Positions 30,220-39,830 of a stretch of DNA of 50,355 nucleotides are shown one piece after another (position 1 is the stretch's first letter; every line of letters starts with the position of its first letter). The stretch is from positions 1-50,355 of the forward strand of contig PXCK01000112.1 in NCBI GenBank assembly GCA_003566635.1. The letters are read 5' to 3'. The notes beneath the pieces were generated by a model. It made no database searches and was not told the DNA's origin. It worked only from the letters and a program-made list of their open reading frames with translations. The translations under genes and the position numbers were made by a program. Source of the stretch: Balneolia bacterium (GTDB lineage Bacteria > Bacteroidota > Rhodothermia > Balneolales > Cyclonatronaceae).

Positions 30220-31668
30220 TTGAGTTCAGCTTTAGCCGAAACAAAATGGCAAGAGTGCTTAGAAATAATTAGGGATAATGTAAATTCTCAGAAATTTTCT
30301 GCATGGTTCGAACCTATCAAGCCGGTAAAACTTGAAGATCAGGTTTTAACTATCCAGGTCCCTTCCCAATTTTGGTACGAATGGCTCGAGGAGCACTACT
30401 ACAGCATTTTACGCACAACCATTTCAAAAGTAATCGGTGCCGATGGCAAATTGCAATATTCCATTAATATGGAACAGAAAGAATCTGCACTTGATAATGT
30501 ACCACATCTCAGACTCCCGCAACGACCTGCTCCACCTTCTCAGCCTTCATCCATAAATGGAATGCCTCGTTACGGTTCCAGCCAAATCCAAAACCCTTTT
30601 GTTATACCGGGTATTCAAAAACATAAGGTAAACCCGAACCTGAATTCAAATTATGTATTTGATCGTTTTATTGAAGGCGATTGCAATAAACTAGCTCGCT
30701 CAGCCGGAATGGCTATTGCTGAAAGTCCGGGTAATAATTCTTTTAATCCTTTTTTTATTTACGGTGGTACCGGATTGGGTAAAACCCACCTTACTCAAAG
30801 TATTGGTAATAAAATTCGTCAGGATTATAAAGATGAAAAGACCATTCTTTACACCACATCCGATGATTTTATAAATGAATTTGTACATGCCATCCGGAAT
30901 AATCGTGCCAGTGAGTTTTCTATGGTGTATCGCAATATTGATGTCCTCATAATTGACGATATCCAATTCATAAGCGGTAAAGAAAAAACACAGGAAGAAT
31001 TCTTCCACATCTTTAATGCGCTTCATCAGGAAGGCAAGCAAATTATCCTTACCAGCGATCGGGCTCCAAAAGATATCCCCGATGTGCAAGAACGTTTGAT
31101 TTCCCGCTTTAACTGGGGGTTGGCTGCTGATTTACAAATGCCTGATTACGAAACCCGGTATGCAATCCTGGAACGTAAAGCATTGGATAACGGTATCGAG
31201 TTTGAACCGGAGATTCTGGAGTTTATTGCAACTAATTTCAAATCGAATATTCGCGACCTTGAGGGTGCTATTATTAAGCTTCTTGCCGCAACATCGTTGC
31301 AGCACATAGACCATCTTGATTTACATACGGCAAAGCGTATCCTTAAGGATATGATAAAAGACACCAACAAGCAGATTACGATTGATGCCATTCAAACTCA
31401 CGTTTGCGATTACTTTGGAATTGATACCAACAAAGTGAGAGAGAAAACCAGAAAGCAGGAAATTGTTGAAGCGCGTCAAATTGCAATGTTTCTTTCAAAA
31501 AAACTTACTAAATCAAGCCTTAAAACGATAGGTCTTCAATTTGGTGGGCGCGATCACTCAACCGTAATTCATGCTATTACAACCGTAGAAGATCGTATGA
31601 AAACCAACACCAAACATCTTCAAATAGTTAAGGACATAGAGCATAAGATAGAATTAGCTACTATTTAA
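30220..31668 (+). CDS. dnaA: Chromosomal replication initiator protein DnaA (TTG start)
   Basis: FFIYGGTGLGKTHLTQSIGN, VLIIDDIQFISGKEKTQEEFFHIFN, domain IV GGRDHSTVIHAI. Confidence 0.97.
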   Translation: MSSALAETKWQECLEIIRDNVNSQKFSAWFEPIKPVKLEDQVLTIQVPSQFWYEWLEEHYYSILRTTISKVIGADGKLQYSINMEQKESALDNVPHLRLPQRPAPPSQPSSINGMPRYGSSQIQNPFVIPGIQKHKVNPNLNSNYVFDRFIEGDCNKLARSAGMAIAESPGNNSFNPFFIYGGTGLGKTHLTQSIGNKIRQDYKDEKTILYTTSDDFINEFVHAIRNNRASEFSMVYRNIDVLIIDDIQFISGKEKTQEEFFHIFNALHQEGKQIILTSDRAPKDIPDVQERLISRFNWGLAADLQMPDYETRYAILERKALDNGIEFEPEILEFIATNFKSNIRDLEGAIIKLLAATSLQHIDHLDLHTAKRILKDMIKDTNKQITIDAIQTHVCDYFGIDTNKVREKTRKQEIVEARQIAMFLSKKLTKSSLKTIGLQFGGRDHSTVIHAITTVEDRMKTNTKHLQIVKDIEHKIELATI

Positions 31669-31763
31669 CCCGAATTATTCACGAAAGTATGAAGTTTAAA
31701 TCTTATACTATTGAATTTTTTCATACAGATAAATACCATACTTTGGTGAATAATCCAGATTAA
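31665..31763. mobile_element. MITE-like TTAA element, complete, between dnaA and folB
   Basis: TTAA-CCCGAATTATTCAC ... GTGAATAATCCAGA-TTAA; left interior GAAAGTATgaagTTtAAatCTTATACTATT similar to the 9418 element. Confidence 0.7.
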
Positions 31764-31769
31764 GAAAGA

Positions 31770-32129
31770 ATGGGAACACTCGTTATTAAAAACCTTAACT
31801 TTAGATGCCGGCACGGTTTGCATGATTTTGAACGAGTTATAGGTAATGATTTCGAAGTTGACGCAGCCTTTAGTATCGACTTAAACCAAGCCGGCGAAAC
31901 AGACGATATAGCCTACGCACTTGATTATTCCCAGGCTTGTGCCGCCATAGAAGAGATAATGAATGGTGAGCCTGTTTTACTGATAGAAACACTCCTAGGC
32001 AGAATTGGTGAGCGCTTAATGGATGATTTCCCTGAAATTGAGCAGCTAAGCGTTTCTATACGAAAAATTCGTCCGCCCATGGAAACGACCTGCCGCTATG
32101 TTGAGGTTTCTGATACATGGACTCGGTAG
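31770..32129 (+). CDS. folB: Dihydroneopterin aldolase
   Basis: IKNLNFRCRHGLHDFERVIGNDFEVD; overlaps folK. Confidence 0.88.
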   Translation: MGTLVIKNLNFRCRHGLHDFERVIGNDFEVDAAFSIDLNQAGETDDIAYALDYSQACAAIEEIMNGEPVLLIETLLGRIGERLMDDFPEIEQLSVSIRKIRPPMETTCRYVEVSDTWTR

Positions 32130-32605
32130 CAATTGGCATTGGCACAAATCTTGGTAATAAAACTCAAAACCTGATTGAAGCAGGTACTTTCCTGCAATCA
32201 ATTTCGGAAAGACATATAGTTAAAGCTTCCATTTACGAAACCGAGCCAATTGGCATTGCTGACCAACCCTTTTATAATACGGCTGCTTTAATTTATACAA
32301 ACGATACACCGGAAGTCCTTTTTAATAAATTGAAAGATTTTGAGAAAAAACTAGGCCGTATAATGGATGCGCCCCGGTGGAGTAATCGACTTATTGATTT
32401 GGATATTATTGGAATGGGCAAACTTATACTGCATTCTACTACTTTAGATATTCCCCATAGGCGTTATTCCGAAAGATTATTTGTACTACAACCTCTGCAA
32501 GAAATTTGTCCCAAATGGGTAGATCCTGAAACCGGTGAACACATTTCACAACTTTTATTGAAAGCACCGAAAATGAGTATTTCTAAAACAGCTTTAAAGT
32601 GGTAG
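32117..32605 (+). CDS. folK: 2-amino-4-hydroxy-6-hydroxymethyldihydropteridine diphosphokinase
   Basis: IGIGTNLGNKTQNL, YETEPIGIADQPFYNTAALI, RWSNRLIDLDIIGMG, PHRRYSERLFVLQPL. Confidence 0.93.
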   Translation: MDSVAIGIGTNLGNKTQNLIEAGTFLQSISERHIVKASIYETEPIGIADQPFYNTAALIYTNDTPEVLFNKLKDFEKKLGRIMDAPRWSNRLIDLDIIGMGKLILHSTTLDIPHRRYSERLFVLQPLQEICPKWVDPETGEHISQLLLKAPKMSISKTALKW

Positions 32606-32608
32606 TTT

Positions 32609-33253
32609 ATGCCCGTGAATTCGTACGATTACATAGCAATTGAAGGCGTTATTGGAGCGGGAAAAACATCGCTTGCAAGGCTACTTTCGGATCGGCAAAA
32701 TGCCCGACTGGTTTTGGAAGAGTTTGAAGAAAACCCCTTCTTACCCAAGTTTTATGAAGACAGGGAACGATATGCTTTTCAAACACAGCTCTCTTTTTTG
32801 GCAAGTCGCTTTAATCAGCAGCAAAAACTGTTTAATAAAGATTTATTTCAGGAATTAGTAATATCTGATTATATCTTTGAAAAAGACCGAATTTTTGCCC
32901 GATTGAATTTAAGCGATGATGAGCTCTCTCTTTATGATAAGATTTTTCACATTATGAGTGGAATTTCGGCCAAGCCGGATTTACTGGTTTACATTCAATG
33001 TTCGGTTGATAGGTTATTATCAAATATTGCACTTAGAGGTCGCCCTTACGAGCGAAATATTGAGGCTGATTATCTGATTGAATTGCATGATGCTTATAAT
33101 CACTTTTTTCATCACTACACACAATCACCCATTTTGATAATCAATGCGAGTGAGATTGATTTTGTGAATAATGCCTCACATTTAGATTATATAGAAGAAC
33201 AAATATTTAAAGCATCCGTTAAAGAGGCTCGAACATACATTACCCCCAAGTAG
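32609..33253 (+). CDS. Deoxynucleoside kinase
   Basis: P-loop IEGVIGAGKTSLA; VISDYIFEKDRIFARLNL; RGRPYERNIEADYLIELHDAY. Confidence 0.92.
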   Translation: MPVNSYDYIAIEGVIGAGKTSLARLLSDRQNARLVLEEFEENPFLPKFYEDRERYAFQTQLSFLASRFNQQQKLFNKDLFQELVISDYIFEKDRIFARLNLSDDELSLYDKIFHIMSGISAKPDLLVYIQCSVDRLLSNIALRGRPYERNIEADYLIELHDAYNHFFHHYTQSPILIINASEIDFVNNASHLDYIEEQIFKASVKEARTYITPK

Positions 33254-33261
33254 TTTTTTCT

Positions 33262-33483
33262 ATGTTACGTTTTTTACTGTTAGCTATATTATTTTTCCTG
33301 ATTATCCGTCTGGTTAAACACGCTTATTTTAACCGCCCAAGCGTTAAAGGCCCAAGAAGTCAGCGTAGCAAACCTAACTTTAACAATCAAACTCGCCCAT
33401 CTAATAATCGTTTTGATCAAATCCAGGATGCTGACTTCGAGGTAATAGAAGATGATGAAGAAAAAACTCGCTCAAGGGAGTAG
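33262..33483 (+). CDS. Small single-TM hypothetical protein
   Basis: Short ORF with N-terminal TM helix in the folB-folK-dNK gene string. Confidence 0.5.
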   Translation: MLRFLLLAILFFLIIRLVKHAYFNRPSVKGPRSQRSKPNFNNQTRPSNNRFDQIQDADFEVIEDDEEKTRSRE

Positions 33484-33525
33484 GTTTTTGGTCGTTCTTT
33501 TTTGAGGTGCTTCGAAATAGTTGAA

Positions 33526-33580
33526 CGTTAGTTTTCAGTTTGTAGGGACAGGTCGCGACCTGTCCCTACAAATGCTAACG
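33526..33580. repeat. Large palindrome: perfect 34-bp core TTTGTAGGGACAGGTCGCGACCTGTCCCTACAAA with outer arms CGTTAG/CTAACG
   Basis: Core 33539-33572 is its own reverse complement; outer 6-bp arms at 33526-33531 and 33575-33580. Confidence 0.9.
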
Positions 33581-33714
33581 AAATACTACAGTTCACTTTG
33601 CGAGAAACAAAATCAGCGCATTAACGTCAATTTAGCTTTTTAAAACACATTTGTTAAAAGGCGAATCATCCATTAATTTGCTTCATCAACAAATCATTCA
33701 ATTCCCTATATCTG

Positions 33715-35820
33715 ATGAAGTTTATATATCCGCTTTTTGGCTTAATGGTCTTACTAATCTTCACTTCAATCGCCGATGCTCAAACCCTTCGTGGTTTTAC
33801 CAATGATCGAGCTGAAACCTACCTCAAAATGGAGCAGGGCATTCTTGAAAAGTTCCAACCCGAAGATTATAGGCGTCACCTTTATAATCTAACCCAACAT
33901 CCACATGTTGCAGGAACCGAAGAAAGTCGTGCGGTTATAGAATATCTGGCCTCAACGATGGAAGCAGCGGGGTTGGATGTAACCCTGTACGATTACGACG
34001 TTTGGATGCCAACGCAAGGTCCTTCATCTGTATCGATTGTAACGCCCGTTCGTATGCCATTGAATGATCAGGAATTTATTTATGATGTTGACCCCTACAC
34101 CTCTCATCCCGGTCTCAAACCGGGATGGAATGCCTACTCCGGTTCGGGTGATGTTACCGCCGAAGTTGTTTATGCCAATTATGGCAGAAAAGAAGATTTT
34201 GAGCAACTTCGGGAATGGGGTGTAGACGTAACGGGCAAAATTGTTATCGCCCGATATGGCGGTAATTTCAGAGGATATAAAGCGAAATATGCCGAAGAAG
34301 CCGGAGCCATAGGATTAATTATGTATACCGACCCGGGAGACAGCGGTTATATGGCTGGCCCGGTTTATCCTTATGGACCTTATTCTAATGAAAGCACCAT
34401 TCAAAGAGGCTCCCTCCTCACACTCGATTATTTTGGCGATCCGCTTACACCATTTGAGCCGGCACTTCCGGTAAATGGAGACCAACGAGTGGAAAGACTT
34501 GATCCCGAAGAGGTACCGTTTCATAACATCCCTGTCGTACCTTTACCTTATGGTTCGGCTACCGAAATCTTATCCCGTATGGAGGGCGAATTTGTACCAA
34601 ACAGAAGCTGGCAAGGTGGTCTTCCTTATACCTATCGCCTTACAGGTGGACCAAACTTAAAGGTGAACGTTTTGGTTGATCAGCCTCACACACTTCAGCG
34701 GATTACAAACCCGATTGGTGTAATCCCCGGTAGCAAATATCCGGATGAATGGATTATTCTTGGAAGTCATCACGATGCATGGGGCTTTGGCACTACCGAT
34801 CCTAATAGCGGTACTGCCATGCTACTGGTTTTAGCCGAAATATTGGGTGAAGAAGCAAGGAACGGTAATCCACCCAAAAGAAGCATTATGATTGGCCACT
34901 GGGATGCCGAAGAATTTCTGTTGATTGGCTCAACTGAATGGGTAGAGCACTTGCGAGATGAACTTGACGCAAGTGCAATTATGTACATCAATGCCGATAT
35001 GTCGGTAACCGGGCCTAGTTTCAGGGCTTCATCATCCCCATCTTTAAAAAAATCCATATCTGAAGTTTCTCAGGTTATCTATCATCCGGACCAACCCGAC
35101 AAAACCCTTTTCGAGACCTGGATTCGTAACCCCAATGATACAGAAGCGCCAATTGGGAATCTGGGTGGTGGCTCCGACCATGTAGGGTTTTATATGCATT
35201 TGGGTATCCCTTCGGCAGGCGTTGCCATTTCCGGACCTGTACCTGTTTATCACAGCAATTATGATACGTTTTGGTTTTATGAAAACCATCTCGATCCCGA
35301 GTTTGTTTATGGCCCAACATTAGGAAAAGTATATGCCGCATTAGCGCTTCGTTTTGCCCATGCTGATATTCTACCCTACGATATGAAACGTTATGCTATC
35401 GATCTTAAGGGTCATGTAGAAGCAAAGAATCGTCTTTTCCAACAAAACGACCATGAACTTCAAGTGCCATTATTCGAAGAATCTTTGTCAAATTTGGAAC
35501 AAGTTCTAACTGAACTTCAGGAATTTCTTGCTATATCAGTCTTAGTAAGCGATGAAATAAAAGAGCAGATCAACAAAAAACTCATTCAATTTGAACGTGC
35601 GTTTTTACATGAAGGAGGTCTTGATTTTTCGGCCTGGTTGCAGTCTCTTTATGCGGCGCCTGATCCATATAGCGGGTACGCTTCCTGGATGTTACCTGCC
35701 TATCATTATGCTTTTCATGAAGGGTATGATGATGAACAGCTGAAGGAACTTGATCAAAAACACGCAGCTGCCATTAACCGCCTCATTGAAATGGCAGAAG
35801 CAGTTATGCAGGTTGAATGA
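33715..35820 (+). CDS. M28 family metallopeptidase (glutamate carboxypeptidase II-like)
   Basis: Signal peptide, PA domain, LGSHHDAWGFGTTDPNSGTAMLL, DAEEFLLIGSTEWVE, LGGGSDHVGFYMHLGIPS, dimerisation domain. Confidence 0.93.
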   Translation: MKFIYPLFGLMVLLIFTSIADAQTLRGFTNDRAETYLKMEQGILEKFQPEDYRRHLYNLTQHPHVAGTEESRAVIEYLASTMEAAGLDVTLYDYDVWMPTQGPSSVSIVTPVRMPLNDQEFIYDVDPYTSHPGLKPGWNAYSGSGDVTAEVVYANYGRKEDFEQLREWGVDVTGKIVIARYGGNFRGYKAKYAEEAGAIGLIMYTDPGDSGYMAGPVYPYGPYSNESTIQRGSLLTLDYFGDPLTPFEPALPVNGDQRVERLDPEEVPFHNIPVVPLPYGSATEILSRMEGEFVPNRSWQGGLPYTYRLTGGPNLKVNVLVDQPHTLQRITNPIGVIPGSKYPDEWIILGSHHDAWGFGTTDPNSGTAMLLVLAEILGEEARNGNPPKRSIMIGHWDAEEFLLIGSTEWVEHLRDELDASAIMYINADMSVTGPSFRASSSPSLKKSISEVSQVIYHPDQPDKTLFETWIRNPNDTEAPIGNLGGGSDHVGFYMHLGIPSAGVAISGPVPVYHSNYDTFWFYENHLDPEFVYGPTLGKVYAALALRFAHADILPYDMKRYAIDLKGHVEAKNRLFQQNDHELQVPLFEESLSNLEQVLTELQEFLAISVLVSDEIKEQINKKLIQFERAFLHEGGLDFSAWLQSLYAAPDPYSGYASWMLPAYHYAFHEGYDDEQLKELDQKHAAAINRLIEMAEAVMQVE

Positions 35821-35828
35821 TAACGGCA

Positions 35829-36155
35829 TCAGCCGGAACAACCGCGGGTTCCGAGAAACCCACCTCCTGAATGTCGTTTAATGATTTCAGCTTTAAGCTT
35901 GTTACCAAAGAATGATTTTTTCAATTCGATTTTTACTTGGCGGGTTGCATCAAGATCGAGGTTTTCGGGATAAAAAATTCGGATTCCATCCTGATCTAAG
36001 GATTTTTGACTTTCGGTTGGATTGGTAGACTTTGAAATGGAAGCTTTCAACCCTGAGGATTCTTTTTCAATAACGATATTTGCCTCTTTATCCATGGCAT
36101 ACATCAGAACGGGAGCATCAATAAAAAATCGTGGTTCAGCAGTTTTATCACTCAT
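35829..36155 (-). CDS. Hypothetical protein with Gly-rich C-terminus (GGGFLGTRGCSG)
   Basis: Complete ORF; no convincing family assignment. Confidence 0.5.
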   Translation of the reverse strand: MSDKTAEPRFFIDAPVLMYAMDKEANIVIEKESSGLKASISKSTNPTESQKSLDQDGIRIFYPENLDLDATRQVKIELKKSFFGNKLKAEIIKRHSGGGFLGTRGCSG

Positions 36156-36958
36156 GACATGTAGTATTTGTTTGGTGCTTTTGATTTATCTAAAGTAGGT
36201 TGTTCGTATTTTCATTCCAAAAATATCTTTAGTCGGGTTGAGGACTATTTGAAATTCAAAGAAACTTAGCGTTTGGGCAACTTAGGGGAGGTTTTTTTCT
36301 TGAATTATTGAAATGTTGTTTTTGGTTCATCTCTTATTTTTTTACTTAATTAATCACCAATGAGTTATAAATATTCTTTCATTTAAACCCGAATTATGTA
36401 TTAGGGATACATCATTATTATTTGTAGACATGTAGTCAAAAGCAAATATTAAAAAGCTTCTAAAGTGTAATTTGGGTTACACGATACGATATTGAATTGA
36501 ATCAAAAATATAAAATATTTTCCAGGTTTATCTGTTGCCTACCTACTGCGCGGCGGACTCATAGAGATTAATCTGCGGTTATCTGCTTAAATCTGAGCAA
36601 TCCGTGGTTAACTCCAAAAGTATTTGCAAGCTAGCAATTCACTTCTTAAATCAAACTCTAATTAATCTGTATAATATATAACATCATGTTCAAAGAGTCT
36701 GCTGCTCCATAGTACTCGTTTAGATATAGTTAATTTGCTTAGTGCTACTTTTAATAGAAAAAAATAACCAATAGTCACGACTGTATTTAAATGGATGGAA
36801 AGTTGTTACGCCTTAGCGAGAAAAAAATACTCTGAAACCTACCGACATATCAAGGCAAATTTAAAAATATTGATATTCGGTAATTTCAAATCATCAAAAT
36901 AACTTTAAACAAAATTTCTTATTCTTTTTTAGGTTATAAATCTCTAAGAAGTTACAAT

Positions 36959-37783
36959 ATGCCAAAAAATATCCTCATTTTACTTGCACTCCTATTCCCT
37001 GCTTTGGCAATTGCACAAACTAAACCCGATTCCACTAAAATCGCCGAAATAAACCGACTGGGTACCATGCTTTATCAATATGATCAAGCTGCATGGCATG
37101 GCACTGATGCCATTATCCCATTAATGGTAGAAATTGAAAATTTAAGTGAGTTGATTCAAGGGTTCGTAGTTAAACAAACCGAATCGGGTTGGAGTAAAGC
37201 TTTTGGCAGAATTGAAAAATCGGATAAGGAACATGCTTTTTATATCGTGTTTGAAGCATTTTTAGATGAAAATTTCAGGGAGATTTCATCTCATTATTAC
37301 GAGGATAACCGAATTGACATCGGTTTTTACAGAGACGCCATGAGAGCCCGAAATATAGCTGCCAAACGTTTTGAACCAAATGAAGAGGTGCCATTTAATA
37401 CTGCCGTTATACCAGCTAATGATGATTTGTTTTACGTGTATTTCATGCCTGCTCAACCTGCGATTAATGTGCATTATGTTGGAGGTGATGTGCGCTTCAC
37501 TTATTCGGTCTCTCAAGATAGCATTGTGGATACAAAGGTACTTCATCAAAGAATTCTAGCAGTTGACTTAAGGGATGATAATGTGTCAGCCTCTATAAGC
37601 ACAGGCGTTTTATATGACCACCCGGTTGAAACGGATGTATTTTTTGCAATCAGCAGACGTCCAATTAGCGGAACCAATCTACGCCATATTGTTATGACGG
37701 AAACATGGATATATATGCTGGGTCCAAATGGGATATTCGACTACATAGATAGAGAGGAATATTTTAGCAGGGAAATAGATTGA
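36959..37783 (+). CDS. Hypothetical secreted protein
   Basis: Signal peptide MPKNILILLALLFPALAIAQ; no family recognised. Confidence 0.65.
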   Translation: MPKNILILLALLFPALAIAQTKPDSTKIAEINRLGTMLYQYDQAAWHGTDAIIPLMVEIENLSELIQGFVVKQTESGWSKAFGRIEKSDKEHAFYIVFEAFLDENFREISSHYYEDNRIDIGFYRDAMRARNIAAKRFEPNEEVPFNTAVIPANDDLFYVYFMPAQPAINVHYVGGDVRFTYSVSQDSIVDTKVLHQRILAVDLRDDNVSASISTGVLYDHPVETDVFFAISRRPISGTNLRHIVMTETWIYMLGPNGIFDYIDREEYFSREID

Positions 37784-38012
37784 AAGCATGTCAGTATTTA
37801 ATCACTGAAACCGTTTTATTATCTATTAGAAGGCGTTGAAAACCAGGGATTTTGGTCGTATTCAATGCCGTTGCGAAAATAAAACCGCAGTATAGCTAAT
37901 CTATTCGAGGATTTTATTTTTGTGACAAGGCAGAAGGCGGGCAAAATAACGGTTTCGCAAAGGATTCAATTACAGGCAATTAAATATATTGATACCTTCA
38001 ACTCAAAATAAA

Positions 38013-38065
38013 AACCCGAATTACTCCATAAACGATAATTTATCGTTGTGAATAATCCGGGTTAA
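38013..38065. repeat. 51-bp palindromic member of the TTAA repeat family
   Basis: AACCCGAATTACTCCATAAACGATAATTTATCGTTGTGAATAATCCGGGTT: the two family termini nearly back-to-back, forming one hairpin. Confidence 0.75.
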
Positions 38066-38078
38066 AGATCAAGCAGTG

Positions 38079-39512
38079 TTACTGTCCCTGCCCTAAAGAG
38101 AAACCTCTTTCGCCATCAAAATAATAGAGATTTTCCGTTTTTATAGCATCGAATCCATGCTCATGAACAGATTTCAATAGTTCAAAAATAGCATCATTCT
38201 GAATTGTTTCTTCGTTTTTAGTCATGAAACGACAACGCCAATGATCTGTACAGAATGTTTCTTTAAATCCATCGGGCCAAACTTTTACTCCACGGTTTGT
38301 TATCAAAACAAGTTCAAGTTTATCCGTTCCGGCTTCTTTCAATTTGTCACCAAAGGCTACAGCATCGCCTGTTCCATGGTGTATAAAAACATCAACACCC
38401 TTAAGCTCCTTTTTAGAAGTTTTTCGCTCATATTTGTGGAACTGAATAACTTCATTTCTTTCGCTTATAACAGCAGATAAATATTCCGGCTGTTGACCAA
38501 GTCGCTTGATTACTTCCTCGGCAAATTCCTTTGTATTTACCAACTTCTCACTCTTTTCGGCATCGTAAATATCACGGGTGTGAATTTTATCTTCAAGAGT
38601 TTTAAGCCAGGCATTTTCAATTTTTGCAGCAACTTCGCCTTCACCCAAGTGTCTTAACATTAAAATGGCACCCTGTAATAATCCACTTGGATTTGCAATT
38701 TTTTGGCCTGCAATATCAGGAGCTGAACCATGAATAGCTTCAAACATCGCACATTCTTCCCCAATATTACTTGATCCGCAAAGACCAACAGAGCCGGAAA
38801 TTTGTGCTGCAATATCCGAAATAATATCACCGTATAAATTCGCTGTAACAATTACATCAAAATTTTCAGGCTGTTCGGCCAGTTTTGCAGAACCGATATC
38901 AATAATCATATGATCACTTTCGATATCAGGATACTGAGCTGCGAATTCATTAAAGACTTTTCTAAAGAGACCATCTGTCTGCTTCATGATATTGTCTTTG
39001 CTGAAGCATGTTACTTTTTTACGACCGTTAGTGCGAGCATATTCAAAAGCATATTTAACAATTTTCTCGCAACCGGGTCTGGTGATTAATTTCAAGCATT
39101 GTTCTACTTCATCGGTTTGGCGGTGCTCTATTCCGGCATATAAATCCTCTTCATTTTCTCTTACAATTACCATATCCATTTTTTCGTGCTTAGTATGCAC
39201 GAACGGATGATAGCTTTTTATAGGCCTTACATTAGCAAAAAGGCTTAGGGTTTTGCGAGTGGTAACATTCAAACTTTTAAAACCGCCACCTTGAGGTGTT
39301 GTAATTGGCGCTTTAAGAAAGACTTTATTTTTACGGAGAATATCCCAACTTTCCGGTGAAATTCCGGATGTATGGCCACTAAGGTATGCTTTTTCTCCTA
39401 TTACAATTTCATCGTATTCTAAAGGGGCACCGGCAGCCTTTAAAATCTCGAGGGTTGCTTCCATGATCTCAGGGCCAATTCCGTCGCCTTTAGCAATAGT
39501 AATTCTTTTCAT
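38079..39512 (-). CDS. NADP-dependent isocitrate dehydrogenase, long (~477 aa) type
   Basis: TIAKGDGIGPEIMEATLEIL, VIVRENEEDLYAGIEHRQTDEV, TANLYGDIISDIAAQISGSVGLCGSSNIG, EAIHGSAPDIAGQKIANPSGLL. Confidence 0.9.
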   Translation of the reverse strand: MKRITIAKGDGIGPEIMEATLEILKAAGAPLEYDEIVIGEKAYLSGHTSGISPESWDILRKNKVFLKAPITTPQGGGFKSLNVTTRKTLSLFANVRPIKSYHPFVHTKHEKMDMVIVRENEEDLYAGIEHRQTDEVEQCLKLITRPGCEKIVKYAFEYARTNGRKKVTCFSKDNIMKQTDGLFRKVFNEFAAQYPDIESDHMIIDIGSAKLAEQPENFDVIVTANLYGDIISDIAAQISGSVGLCGSSNIGEECAMFEAIHGSAPDIAGQKIANPSGLLQGAILMLRHLGEGEVAAKIENAWLKTLEDKIHTRDIYDAEKSEKLVNTKEFAEEVIKRLGQQPEYLSAVISERNEVIQFHKYERKTSKKELKGVDVFIHHGTGDAVAFGDKLKEAGTDKLELVLITNRGVKVWPDGFKETFCTDHWRCRFMTKNEETIQNDAIFELLKSVHEHGFDAIKTENLYYFDGERGFSLGQGQ

Positions 39513-39830
39513 GATATTCTCTTAATAAATGGATGTTTAAACTTTTTCTGTAATAATTGGGCCATCAAATAAATACTAAAAATGAGGCTCAGATAGTCGA
39601 TATCTTACTCTAACTAAGGCGAAGCTTAATAATCTGTGACCTGCATGAACTAAACTTTTATGGTTTCAAACCTACATTTTCACCTTAAATAAGAATGACC
39701 AAAAATAAGGTTTCCAACCGAAAAAAACGAACCTTATACTCCCGGTTATCAATAGCTTTATTTTAGATTTACCGAACTAAAAAATTCTTGCTAAGGTTTT
39801 ACAATCATATTTCAAATTCATTCTCTTCTT

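Noticed and set aside
35829-36155. IscA/HesB-like Fe-S protein
   Set aside because: Only the terminal GCSG and general size suggest this; cysteine pattern of IscA/HesB is missing.
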